A stretch of 20,303 bases of DNA, from assembly GCA_002368575.1 (NCBI GenBank), contig DFEA01000071.1, positions 22,549-42,851 of the forward strand. The letters are read 5' to 3'. Position 1 is the first letter of the stretch. Each line of letters begins with the position of its first letter. Shown piece by piece: positions 1 through 7,150 of this stretch. The DNA is from Lachnospiraceae bacterium UBA3814 (GTDB lineage: Bacteria; Bacillota; Clostridia; Lachnospirales; Lachnospiraceae). The notes below the pieces were generated by a model. It worked only from the letters and a program-made list of their open reading frames with translations, was not told the origin of the DNA and did no database searches. Made by a program: the position numbers and the translations under genes.

Positions 1-836
1 ATCTCCGCTCTGTTGTTTATCCTTAACGGGATCGTATGGGTCCCGAGCCCGCGGCTAAGGATCATAACAGAGCTTCCTTCCCGAAACAGCCCCGAATCAT
101 ATTTCGGAAACAGCTTAAGCTGGGGGGAGACCACTCCGCCCAGAAAGGGCAGCCTTATGATACCTCCGTGGATATGCCCGGAAAGCACAAGATCCGCGCC
201 CCACCCGGCATAGGCCGGAAACTGATCGGGAAAATGGGCTATAAGGACAGAATAGTACTCCCTGTCAGGCTCTCCGAACAGCTCCTTAAGGTAGCCCTCA
301 GGAACAGGCAGCTCCTTAAGCTTTCTGTAATATTTATTCTCAAGGTCAAGCCCGTAAACCACTATCCCCGCATCCCTGATATATACTTTTTCGTTCTGCA
401 GGATGTGCACCGACAGCTTTTCAAGCTCACCGGTATAATACAGCCATTGCTTTATCTGCGTCCCCGGAGGCCTCTTCAGCTTTTCCTCATGATTCCCGAT
501 GCCGTAATATACGGGATATCGTCTGCTCAAATGCTCTATAAAGCTTAAGGTCCTCTTATAGTCCGAAAAGCGCTTTCCGCCTGAGCTTATCATGTCTCCC
601 GCAAAAAATACCGCATCAGGCCCGATCCCGTCGATAATTGAAAAAACCTCTTCATTGTCCTTCCCGTGAACGGTTTCATGAAGGTCCGAAAGCATCACGA
701 TATCATATTCATCCCTTTTAAGCCTCGGATCGCTTAAGGTATATTCTGTAACGCTAAGGGCCGTGCTTTCCCTGTATACATATATCGCAAGCAGCAAAAG
801 AACGATGACTGCGGCAAAAATCAATATATATTCCAT
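1..836 (-). CDS. Membrane-anchored metallophosphoesterase (partial, C-terminus outside window)
   Basis: The frame stays open from the start codon to the window edge, giving 278 residues. Residues 4-20 are a single hydrophobic segment, probably an N-terminal anchor that leaves the catalytic domain outside the cytoplasm. The calcineurin-like metal motifs are all present in order: DLH at 51-53, GD at 80-81, GNHE at 114-117, a histidine at 201 and GHIHGG at 220-225. This matches the YkuE/YaeI-like branch of phosphoesterases, whose substrates are often lipid-linked or unknown; no substrate can be named here. An in-frame ATG lies eight codons upstream at 860, but it falls only four bases after a perfect -10 box, so transcription would begin about there. 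The ATG at 836, preceded by a weak GAG site, is the better start. The gene has its own promoter after the rpsU terminator. Confidence 0.88.
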   Translation of the reverse strand, partial: MEYILIFAAVIVLLLLAIYVYRESTALSVTEYTLSDPRLKRDEYDIVMLSDLHETVHGKDNEEVFSIIDGIGPDAVFFAGDMISSGGKRFSDYKRTLSFIEHLSRRYPVYYGIGNHEEKLKRPPGTQIKQWLYYTGELEKLSVHILQNEKVYIRDAGIVVYGLDLENKYYRKLKELPVPEGYLKELFGEPDREYYSVLIAHFPDQFPAYAGWGADLVLSGHIHGGIIRLPFLGGVVSPQLKLFPKYDSGLFREGSSVMILSRGLGTHTIPLRINNRAE

Positions 837-865
837 AATATTCTCAAAAAACCACAACATATTGT

Positions 866-893
866 ATTATAACACAAGGATCCCCCGGTGCAA
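866..893 (-). promoter_or_regulatory. Sigma-A-type promoter of the metallophosphoesterase gene
   Basis: On the minus strand TTGCAC (893-888) and TATAAT (871-866) are separated by 16 bases. The predicted start of transcription lies near 858-860, which supports translation from 836 rather than 860. It sits between the rpsU terminator and the coding region, where an independent promoter is expected. Confidence 0.7.
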
Positions 894-940
894 ACACTTT
901 TTAATGCGCAATTCGACCTTCCTTCCGGCCCTGCGACAAT

Positions 941-966
941 AAAAAACCTCCGGTTTTCACCGGAGG
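941..966 (-). terminator. Rho-independent terminator of rpsU
   Basis: Read on the minus strand, an 8-bp perfect stem (CCTCCGGT/ACCGGAGG) with a 4-base loop at 966-947 is followed directly by six T residues (946-941). It begins 7 bases after the rpsU stop codon. Confidence 0.93.
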
Positions 967-973
967 CCTGTTC

Positions 974-1153
974 TTAATTATTATATTTACGTTTTCTCGC
1001 TGCTTCAGACTTTTTCTTCCGTCTTACACTCGGCTTTTCGTAATGCTCACGCTTACGGATCTCCTGCTGAATACCGGCCTTTGCACAGTTTCTTTTGAAA
1101 CGGCGAAGCGCACTGTCAAGAGATTCGTTTTCTTTTACGATGACATTCGACAT
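974..1153 (-). CDS. rpsU: 30S ribosomal protein S21
   Basis: This encodes a 59-residue, very basic protein beginning MSNVIVKENESLDSALRRFK and ending in a lysine/arginine-rich tail, the typical shape and length of bacterial S21. S21 binds the 30S platform near the anti-Shine-Dalgarno end of 16S rRNA and helps initiation. The reading frame is open for 30 codons further upstream, but the ATG at 1153 is chosen because it matches the family N-terminus and is preceded by a purine-rich AAGGGAGGGTGG site. The longer version would start upstream of the predicted transcription start. The gene is monocistronic by all visible signals: its own strong promoter, a leader with a hairpin, and a terminator. 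Confidence 0.97.
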   Translation of the reverse strand: MSNVIVKENESLDSALRRFKRNCAKAGIQQEIRKREHYEKPSVRRKKKSEAARKRKYNN

Positions 1154-1166
1154 ATTTTCCACCCTC

Positions 1167-1192
1167 CCTTCAGTTTCAGATTGTGCTGAAGG
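1167..1192 (-). promoter_or_regulatory. Hairpin in the rpsU mRNA leader next to the Shine-Dalgarno site
   Basis: The arms CCTTCAG (1192-1186) and CTGAAGG (1173-1167) form a perfect 7-bp stem with a 12-base loop. The 3' arm runs directly into the GAGGGTGG ribosome binding site of rpsU, so folding could limit ribosome access. Many ribosomal protein genes are controlled by binding of their own product to such leaders; here that is inference only. Confidence 0.45.
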
Positions 1193-1208
1193 ATTTTGCA
1201 CTAGTAGC

Positions 1209-1236
1209 ATTATAGCATAAAAATCCTTTTCGTCAA
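1209..1236 (-). promoter_or_regulatory. Sigma-A-type promoter of rpsU
   Basis: TTGACG (1236-1231) and TATAAT (1214-1209) on the minus strand are separated by 16 bases. It lies in the gap after the alaS stop codon and predicts a leader of about 50 bases. Confidence 0.8.
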
Positions 1237-1275
1237 GAAACAAGAAGGATATGTTTTTAAAAAACTTTCCGGTGC

Positions 1276-3966
1276 CTAACCAAGCATACCTTCAAGAGCC
1301 TTCTCCGCCTCCGCGAGACATTTATCTATTCCGGAGGGATCCTTTCCGCCCGCCTGGGCCATATTGGGCCTTCCGCCTCCGCCTCCGCCGACCGTACCGG
1401 CAATGGCCTTTATAAGGTTTCCGGCATGCGCGCCCTGCCTGACCGCACCCTCGGTGGCCATTACCATAAGGTTCACCTTCCCGTCAGAGTCCGAGGCAAG
1501 CACCACGACTCCCTCCTTAAGCTCGCCCTTAAGCCTGTCTCCGAGCTCCCTGAGGCCGTTCATATCCACATCCTTTACCCTTGCGGATATAAAGCTTAAG
1601 CCCTTTATCTCCTTCACCCTGTCGGACAGATCCCCAAGGGCGTCATTTGCGGCCTTGCTCTTTAAGGACTCAAGCTCGGAGCTTAAGCTCTTTATCTCCT
1701 CCTGCAGATGAGCTATCCTGTCAATGATCCCTGAAGGAGCCGTCTTAAGCATCATCCCGGCCTTTTTAAGGATAAGCTCCTCCTCCCTGTAATGCTCATA
1801 TACCGCGCTTCCCGTGATGGCCTCTATCCTTCTTACTCCCGCGGCGATACCCGCTTCGGAAAGGATCTTAAAGGCGGAGATCTCGGAGGTGTTCTTTACA
1901 TGGGTCCCGCCGCAGAGCTCCACCGAAAAATCGCCCATCCTTACGACACGTACCTTTTCACCGTATTTTTCTCCGAACAGAGCCATTGCCCCTGTCTTCC
2001 TTGCCTCCTCAAGGCTCATTATCTCAGTATCAACACAAAGGCCTGAGGCTATGGCCTCATTTACCATGTTTTCGGTCCTTGAAAGCTCCTCCTCCGTCAT
2101 GGCCGCGAAATGACTGAAATCGAAGCGCAGCCTGTCGCCGTTAACAAAAGATCCGGCCTGCTCGACGTGAGAGCCCAGAACCGTCCTTAAAGCCTTCTGC
2201 AGGAGATGCGTCGCGGAATGGTTTTTGCAGGTCCTTTCCCTGTTCTGTTCATTCACCATAAGGGTGACCCTGTCGGAAAGCTTAAACATTCCCTTTGTCA
2301 TCCTTCCGATATGGCCGGTCCTGTTCCCTGTAAGCTTTACGGTATCCTCAACCAGGAATTCATTTTCTCCGTCCTCAGAGACAATGATCCCGGTATCTCC
2401 GCTCTGTCCTCCCATAGTGGCATAAAACGGGGTCTGCGGTACTATTATCGTTCCCCTGTCGCCGTCTGCAAGCGCGTCCGCAAGCTCCTCCTCCGTTGTA
2501 AGGGCAGTTATGACCGAATCGGCCTTAAGCCTGTCATAGCCGATAAACTCAGAGGTCACGCTCTTGTCTATCTGCTCGTAGACCGTGGCGTCGGCCCCCA
2601 TATAATTAGTAGTCTTTCTTGCCTTTCTCGCGTTATCCTTCTGCTCCTTCATGGCAGCCATAAAGCCTGCCTCATCCACGCTGAGGCCCTTTTCCATAAG
2701 GATCTCCCGGGTGAGATCAAGAGGGAAGCCATAGGTATCATGAAGCTTGAAGGCATTCCTTCCGTCAAGCTCCTTTATGCCCTTTTCCTCAAGCTCCCTG
2801 CAGAAGTCGTTCAAAATAGACAGGCCCTGGTCTATGGTCTTATTGAACTTGTTTTCCTCCTGGGTAAGAACATTTAAGATGAATTCCTTCTTCTCAATAA
2901 GCTCCGGATACCCGTCTCCGCTCTCTCTTATGACTGTCTCCGCAAGCCCCGCAAGGAACGCGCCCTCTATCCCCAAAAGCCTTCCGTGTCTGGCGGCCCT
3001 TCTTATTATCCTTCTGAGCACATAGCCCCGCCCTTCGTTTGAGGGCATGACACCGTCGGATATAAGGAAGGTGGCGCTCCTTATGTGATCGGTTATCAGA
3101 CGGATCGAAACATCCTTATCCGCGCCGGCATTATCCTGCTTCTTCCCTTCGCCTGCCTGGTATTTTACCCCCGCAAGCTCACAGATGTGATCCCTGATCG
3201 CCTTCATCGTATCGATATCAAATACCGAATCCACGTCCTGAACCACCACGGCCAGGCGCTCAAGCCCCATACCTGTATCTATGTTTTTGTTCTTAAGCTC
3301 GGTATAGCCTCCCTTACCGTCTCCGTCAAACTGGGTAAAGACGTTGTTCCATACCTCCATAAAGCGGTCGCAGTCACAGCCCACCTTGCAGTCCGGCTTT
3401 CCGCAGCCGTATTTTTCACCCCTGTCGTAGTATATCTCTGAACAGGGTCCGCAGGGACCTGCACCATGCTCCCAGAAATTGTCGCATTCTCCTGTCTCCG
3501 GATCCCTGTAAAACCTGGTGATCTTTTCGGCAGGTACTCCCACCTCCTTAGTCCAGATCTCGAAGGCCTCCTCATCCTCTCCGTATATTGAGGGATACAG
3601 CCTTTCGGGATCCATTCCGATCACCTCGGTCAGAAACTCCCAGCTCCATTTTATCGCCTCATGCTTGAAGTAATCTCCGAAGGAGAAATTGCCCAGCATC
3701 TCAAAAAAAGTAAGATGCCTCGCGGTTTTTCCCACATTCTCGATATCACCGGTCCTCACGCACTTCTGACAGGTGGCTACCCTTTTGCGGGGAGGTATCT
3801 CCTGACCGGTGAAATAAGGCTTAAGAGGTGCCATTCCCGCGTTTATCAGAAGCAGACTGTTATCGTTATGCGGTACCAGTGAAAAGCTCTTCATTACCAG
3901 ATGGTCCTTGCCCTCAAAAAACTCAAGAAACATCCTTCTTAATTCGTTGACTCCGTATTTTTTCAT
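1276..3966 (-). CDS. alaS: Alanine--tRNA ligase
   Basis: This 896-residue protein has full family length (about 875-900). It charges tRNA-Ala with alanine in the cytoplasm and hydrolyses mischarged Ser- and Gly-tRNA-Ala. The class II catalytic core covers roughly residues 1-260, including the TRHLTFFEMLGNFSFGDYFK stretch (motif 2 region) and GMGLERLA near 232-239. A cysteine-rich insert lies at 188-199. The editing domain has the zinc/editing signature H583xxxH587 with C685 and H689. A coiled region and the C-terminal C-Ala domain follow, ending with the glycine-rich GGGGGGRPNMAQAGG near 860-874. AAAGG lies eight bases before the ATG. Unlike many Firmicute synthetase genes, no T-box fits: the distance from the probable -10 box to the start codon is only about 40 bases. 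No terminator is visible before rpsU, which has its own promoter. Confidence 0.98.
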   Translation of the reverse strand: MKKYGVNELRRMFLEFFEGKDHLVMKSFSLVPHNDNSLLLINAGMAPLKPYFTGQEIPPRKRVATCQKCVRTGDIENVGKTARHLTFFEMLGNFSFGDYFKHEAIKWSWEFLTEVIGMDPERLYPSIYGEDEEAFEIWTKEVGVPAEKITRFYRDPETGECDNFWEHGAGPCGPCSEIYYDRGEKYGCGKPDCKVGCDCDRFMEVWNNVFTQFDGDGKGGYTELKNKNIDTGMGLERLAVVVQDVDSVFDIDTMKAIRDHICELAGVKYQAGEGKKQDNAGADKDVSIRLITDHIRSATFLISDGVMPSNEGRGYVLRRIIRRAARHGRLLGIEGAFLAGLAETVIRESGDGYPELIEKKEFILNVLTQEENKFNKTIDQGLSILNDFCRELEEKGIKELDGRNAFKLHDTYGFPLDLTREILMEKGLSVDEAGFMAAMKEQKDNARKARKTTNYMGADATVYEQIDKSVTSEFIGYDRLKADSVITALTTEEELADALADGDRGTIIVPQTPFYATMGGQSGDTGIIVSEDGENEFLVEDTVKLTGNRTGHIGRMTKGMFKLSDRVTLMVNEQNRERTCKNHSATHLLQKALRTVLGSHVEQAGSFVNGDRLRFDFSHFAAMTEEELSRTENMVNEAIASGLCVDTEIMSLEEARKTGAMALFGEKYGEKVRVVRMGDFSVELCGGTHVKNTSEISAFKILSEAGIAAGVRRIEAITGSAVYEHYREEELILKKAGMMLKTAPSGIIDRIAHLQEEIKSLSSELESLKSKAANDALGDLSDRVKEIKGLSFISARVKDVDMNGLRELGDRLKGELKEGVVVLASDSDGKVNLMVMATEGAVRQGAHAGNLIKAIAGTVGGGGGGRPNMAQAGGKDPSGIDKCLAEAEKALEGMLG

Positions 3967-3979
3967 GCTTATACCTTTC

Positions 3980-3998
3980 CACGCCGTTCTATGGCGTG
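3980..3998 (-). promoter_or_regulatory. Small hairpin in the alaS leader
   Basis: CACGCC and GGCGTG form a 6-bp stem with a 7-base loop immediately upstream of the GGAAAGG ribosome binding site. It is not followed by a T-run, so it is not a terminator. A role in translation control or transcript stability is possible but unproven. Confidence 0.35.
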
Positions 3999-4007
3999 CT
4001 TTTTCTT

Positions 4008-4036
4008 ATTATAGTGAACCAATGTCATTAGCTTAA
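4008..4036 (-). promoter_or_regulatory. Probable alaS promoter overlapping the palindrome
   Basis: A perfect TATAAT lies at 4013-4008 on the minus strand. The best-spaced -35 candidate (17 bases) is the weak TTAAGC at 4036-4031, inside the centre of the 30-bp palindrome. The -10 overlaps the first ATAGTGAAC direct repeat, so any protein binding the palindrome would touch this promoter. Confidence 0.45.
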
Positions 4037-4058
4037 GTTAATGACATTGATAGTGAAC
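4011..4058. repeat. 30-bp near-perfect palindrome flanked by 9-bp direct repeats
   Basis: Arms CAATGTCATTA (4020-4030) and TAATGACATTG (4039-4049) are perfect 11-bp inverted repeats around an 8-base centre containing CTTAAG. Only one symmetric pair of positions in the 30 bases breaks the symmetry. Identical 9-bp direct repeats ATAGTGAAC (4011-4019 and 4050-4058) abut both ends exactly. It lies between the asnA stop and alaS. There is no T-run, so it is not a standard terminator. It could be an operator, a small repetitive element with target duplication, or a structured RNA end. Confidence 0.75.
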
Positions 4059-4082
4059 GATGCCTTCGCGCTGCTGCACTTT

Positions 4083-5090
4083 TTATAGCAGGCGGATCCC
4101 GGCCTCCTCAAGCCGTTTAATATCCTCCTCCCTCCATAAGGAGCTCTGCACCTCTCCGATATGTGCCTTTCTCAAAAAGAACATACAGATCCTTGACTGT
4201 CCGATGCCGCCGCCGATGGTATAGGGAAGCTCCCTGTCAAGTACAGACCTCTGGAAGGGAAGCTTTTCCCGTTCAGTGCAGCCCGCGATCTCAAGCTGGG
4301 TACGCAGGCTGTCCTCATCCACCCTGATACCCATTGACGAAAGCTCCAACCCTATATCAAGGACCGGATAATAGACTATGATATCCCCGTTAAGCTTCCA
4401 GTCATCATAATCCGGAGCCCTCCCGTCGTGAGGCTCTCCGGAGCTTAAGGCTCCGCCTATGTTCATCACAAAAACCGCTCCGTATTCCTTTGCCGCCTCC
4501 TTCTCTCTTTCCTTTGAAGAAAGTCCGGGGTACCTGTCCAAAAGCTCCTGTGACGTGATAAAGGTTATCTCCGGGGGAAGGATCGTCTTCAGCTTAAGAT
4601 ATTTTGAATGAATATACCCCTCGGTATCCTTGAGGGAGGAATAGACCTTTCTCACAATCCTCTTAAGGGTCTCCTCCGTCCTGTCGGACTTATTGATTAT
4701 CCTCTCCCAGTCCCACTGATCAACGTATATGGAATGTATATTATCGGTATCCTCGTCTCTTCTTATGGCGCTCATGTCGGTATAGAGCCCCTCGCCCTCC
4801 GAAAAGCCGTACTTCTTCAGGGCCATTCTCTTCCATTTTGCAAGAGAATGAACTATCTCAGCCCTTCTTTCGTCCTGTTCCCTTATACCAAAGCTTACCG
4901 GGCGCTCAATGCCGTTCAGATTATCATTAAGGCCTGACTCCGGATAAACGAACAGCGGAGCCGATACTCTGGTAAGGTTAAGCTCTCCTGCCAGCGCCCT
5001 TTCGAAATAATCCTTGACCTGCTTGATGGCTACCTGCGTTTCCCTGATCCCCAAAACGCTCCTGTAGCCATCCGGAATAACTGCACTCAT
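4083..5090 (-). CDS. asnA: Aspartate--ammonia ligase (asparagine synthetase A)
   Basis: This 335-residue protein has the length of the AsnA family (about 330). AsnA makes asparagine from aspartate, ammonia and ATP in the cytoplasm and is related to the catalytic core of class II aminoacyl-tRNA synthetases. The family is recognisable throughout: LTRVSAPLFV near the N-terminus, ESGLNDNLNGIERPV, the YTDMSAIRRDE segment, VDQWDWE, and a C-terminal glycine-rich TIGGGIGQSRICMF containing the conserved arginine. A strong AGGAGG site lies just upstream of the ATG. It has its own promoter, with a leader of about 25 bases and no T-box. Downstream, a palindrome separates it from alaS; the two genes are co-directional and could be read together because no terminator is visible. 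Confidence 0.97.
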   Translation of the reverse strand: MSAVIPDGYRSVLGIRETQVAIKQVKDYFERALAGELNLTRVSAPLFVYPESGLNDNLNGIERPVSFGIREQDERRAEIVHSLAKWKRMALKKYGFSEGEGLYTDMSAIRRDEDTDNIHSIYVDQWDWERIINKSDRTEETLKRIVRKVYSSLKDTEGYIHSKYLKLKTILPPEITFITSQELLDRYPGLSSKEREKEAAKEYGAVFVMNIGGALSSGEPHDGRAPDYDDWKLNGDIIVYYPVLDIGLELSSMGIRVDEDSLRTQLEIAGCTEREKLPFQRSVLDRELPYTIGGGIGQSRICMFFLRKAHIGEVQSSLWREEDIKRLEEAGIRLL

Positions 5091-5112
5091 CTTCTTTCCT
5101 CCTCAAAAAAAC

Positions 5113-5167
5113 TGACAGCTATGATTATAGTTTCACATAAGGATATATGCAACCTGTTTTGCTGTCA
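5113..5167. repeat. Inverted 7-mers flanking the asnA promoter
   Basis: TGACAGC (5113-5119) and its reverse complement GCTGTCA (5161-5167) bracket the asnA -35 and -10 boxes, 41 bases apart. One copy overlaps the stop codon of the upstream small gene. Such paired half-sites can be operators, but 7-mers of this kind also arise by chance. Confidence 0.3.
5124..5152 (-). promoter_or_regulatory. Sigma-A-type promoter of asnA
   Basis: TTGCAT (5152-5147) and TATAAT (5129-5124) on the minus strand are separated by 17 bases, with the asnA start 34 bases downstream of the -10. It begins right after the stop codon of the small four-cysteine protein gene. Confidence 0.8.
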
Positions 5168-5344
5168 TATCTGCTTTCTCACCACGCTGTACTCATCTCT
5201 GAAGCGGAAGAACGGACATAAAAAGCGTCCCTCCCCGGCCGAAAGCCTTCCGTAATCATCCTCGTCAAGCTCGACCCGGCAGTAATATTCCTCATATTCC
5301 CCGTCAAAGATATAATTATCGCACTCGTCGCAGTCCGGCCGCAT
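5165..5344 (-). CDS. Small four-cysteine protein, DUF6472-like
   Basis: This 59-residue acidic protein starts MRPDCDECDNYIFDGEYEEY and ends DEYSVVRKQI. It has four cysteines at 5, 8, 22 and 43, the first two as CxxC. The pattern of CDNY, a tyrosine/glutamate-rich segment, LDEDD, a CPF/Y motif and a C-terminal DEYxxVRKQ matches what I recall of the DUF6472 family of short Clostridia proteins, whose function is unknown. A zinc site is plausible from the cysteines. The ATG at 5344 is preceded by a good GGAGGGAG site. It starts 39 bases after the second ABC transporter gene and is probably translated from the same mRNA. An 82-codon frame over the same DNA (5179-5427) lacks these features and is a shadow. 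Confidence 0.82.
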   Translation of the reverse strand: MRPDCDECDNYIFDGEYEEYYCRVELDEDDYGRLSAGEGRFLCPFFRFRDEYSVVRKQI

Positions 5345-5383
5345 AGCCTCTCCCTCCGTTTGCGCTGATGATCATTTCCTGTC

Positions 5384-7150
5384 TCACACCGGTCCGGTCT
5401 CCTTTTCGGGCCGGTCCGTTTCCTCAAACTGGCTGTTATACAGCTCTGTATAGAAGCCGCCTCTCAAAAGGAGCTCCTCATGGCTTCCCTGCTCTATCAC
5501 CTTACCGTTTTTCATCACAAGGATCGTATCGGCATTTCTAATGGTCGAAAGCCTGTGTGCCACGATAAAGGAGGTCCTTCCCTCCATTAGCTTTCTGAAG
5601 GCATCCTGTATCCGCTTCTCTGTCCTTATGTCGATGGAGGAGGTCGCCTCGTCGAGGATAAGCATCGGCGGAAGGGAAAGCATCACTCTGGTAATGCACA
5701 GAAGCTGCTTCTGCCCCTGGGAAAGCTGTCCTCCGTCCTCGGTGATATATGTATCATATCCGTTTTCAAGCCTTCTTATAAAGGAATGAGCCCGGGTCTC
5801 TCTGGCGGCGGCGATGATCTCCTCAAGGGAGGCATCTTTTTTCCCTATCCTAATATTGTCGGCAATGGTCCCGCTCCTTAACCATGTATCCTGAAGCACC
5901 ATTCCGTAGGAGCTTCGAAGGCTGTTTCTCGTTATGTCCCTGATATCCCTGCCGTCAACGCTTATAGAGCCCGCGTCCGTATCATAAAACCTCATAAGAA
6001 GATTGATGATCGTGGTCTTTCCGCACCCGGTGGGCCCCACTATCGCGACCCTTTCACCGGGCTTTACACAGAGATTAAGGTCCTCAATAAGTGTTTTACT
6101 CCTGTCATAGGAGAAATCCACCTCGGAGATATCTACCCTGCCCGATACGTCTGAAATCCTGTCAAGCCTTGCATCGGAAACCTCCGGCTCCTCGTCGATA
6201 AGCTTGAATATCCTTGCCGCGCAGGCCACCGCATTCTGAAATTCCGTTATCACTCCCGTGATCTCGTTAAAGGGCTTTGTGTACTGGTTCGCATAGCTTA
6301 AAAAGCAGGTCAGGGTTCCTACGCTCATTCCTCCGGCAAGAACGTTAAGAGCCCCGAAAAGGGCTACCATGGCATACATCACGGCGTTGACGAACCGGGT
6401 GCCCGGATTTGTGAGCGATGAATAGAAAACGGCCCTGAGAGAAGCCTTTCTAAGCTCCTCGTTCACGTTCTCAAAGCTTTTCTGCGTTTCCTCCTCTCTT
6501 CCGAAGGCCTTGACTACCTTTATATTGCCTAACATTTCATTGACAAAGGCGGTCTGCTCCCCTCTTATCTCGGACTGGCCCTTAAACATCGAAAAGGTAT
6601 GCTGTGAAATGAACCTGGCCATAAAGAGTGAAAGAGGCGTGACAAGGATCACGATAAGGGTGATCCTTATATTCATCCTGAGCATGAACCCAAGCGTCCC
6701 CGCTATTGTTATGACCCCGGTAAAAAGCTGGGAGAAGCCCATGATGAGCCCGTCCGAAAGCTGATCCACATCGGCGATCATATTACTGACCGTATCGCCA
6801 TGTGAATGTGAATCCAGCCAGGAAAAGGGAAGCCTCATAAGCCTGTCAAAGGCATCGTTTCTTATATCCCTTACCGTATAAAAGGCCGTCCTGTTATTGA
6901 TAACGTTCATGACCCACTGTGACAGGCCCGCGATGAGCGCACACAGTGCGGCTCTCGTAAGAAGCCATACGATCCCTGCAAGATCCGCCTCTTTGTATAC
7001 AATAAGATCTATGGCTCTTCCCGTAAGTATGGGAACATACAGCGTAAGAACCGTAGATACCAGGGCGCACAGCATGGAAAGGATCACCGCCGGGCTGTAG
7101 GGCTTAATGTATATGAGTATCCTTCTTAAGGTATTCCTCTTCCCCTTCAT
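5384..7150 (-). CDS. ABC exporter subunit B (membrane + ATPase), canonical ATP site
   Basis: This 588-residue half-transporter has an N-terminal six-helix membrane domain (about residues 8-305) and an ATPase domain. Walker A is GPTGCGKT at 372-379, the signature is LSQGQ at 476-480, and Walker B ends in LILDEATSS with the catalytic glutamate at 501; the switch histidine is at 532. It lies directly after subunit A and overlaps it by ATGA, the usual arrangement of heterodimeric exporters such as BmrCD, LmrCD or TM287/288. Its Walker motifs would pair with the canonical FSGGQ of subunit A, whereas its altered signature (Q for G in LSGGQ) faces the degenerate site. The reading frame is open six codons further, but the ATG at 7150 is preceded by GGAGG at good spacing and is preferred. 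Substrate unknown; drug or lipid-like export is typical of the family. Confidence 0.92.
   Translation of the reverse strand: MKGKRNTLRRILIYIKPYSPAVILSMLCALVSTVLTLYVPILTGRAIDLIVYKEADLAGIVWLLTRAALCALIAGLSQWVMNVINNRTAFYTVRDIRNDAFDRLMRLPFSWLDSHSHGDTVSNMIADVDQLSDGLIMGFSQLFTGVITIAGTLGFMLRMNIRITLIVILVTPLSLFMARFISQHTFSMFKGQSEIRGEQTAFVNEMLGNIKVVKAFGREEETQKSFENVNEELRKASLRAVFYSSLTNPGTRFVNAVMYAMVALFGALNVLAGGMSVGTLTCFLSYANQYTKPFNEITGVITEFQNAVACAARIFKLIDEEPEVSDARLDRISDVSGRVDISEVDFSYDRSKTLIEDLNLCVKPGERVAIVGPTGCGKTTIINLLMRFYDTDAGSISVDGRDIRDITRNSLRSSYGMVLQDTWLRSGTIADNIRIGKKDASLEEIIAAARETRAHSFIRRLENGYDTYITEDGGQLSQGQKQLLCITRVMLSLPPMLILDEATSSIDIRTEKRIQDAFRKLMEGRTSFIVAHRLSTIRNADTILVMKNGKVIEQGSHEELLLRGGFYTELYNSQFEETDRPEKETGPV

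Noticed and set aside
974..1243. 89-residue version of rpsU starting further upstream
   Set aside because: Its start lies upstream of the strong promoter for rpsU and the extra residues do not resemble S21.
2206..2877. A 223-codon plus-strand open frame opposite alaS
   Set aside because: It lies wholly antisense to the well-conserved alaS frame, shows no recognisable family, and arises from the codon bias of the real gene. The same applies to long plus-strand frames at 36-548, 13454-13912 and 16503-16949.
3967..4082. T-box riboswitch in front of alaS
   Set aside because: The predicted leader is only about 35-40 bases and has no T-box anti-terminator sequence; the asnA leader is likewise too short.
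5179..5427. 82-codon minus-strand frame over the end of ABC subunit B and the small gene
   Set aside because: It overlaps the ABC coding end and reads as an arginine-rich, patternless protein. The alternative frame at 5165-5344 has a ribosome binding site and a family-like cysteine pattern.
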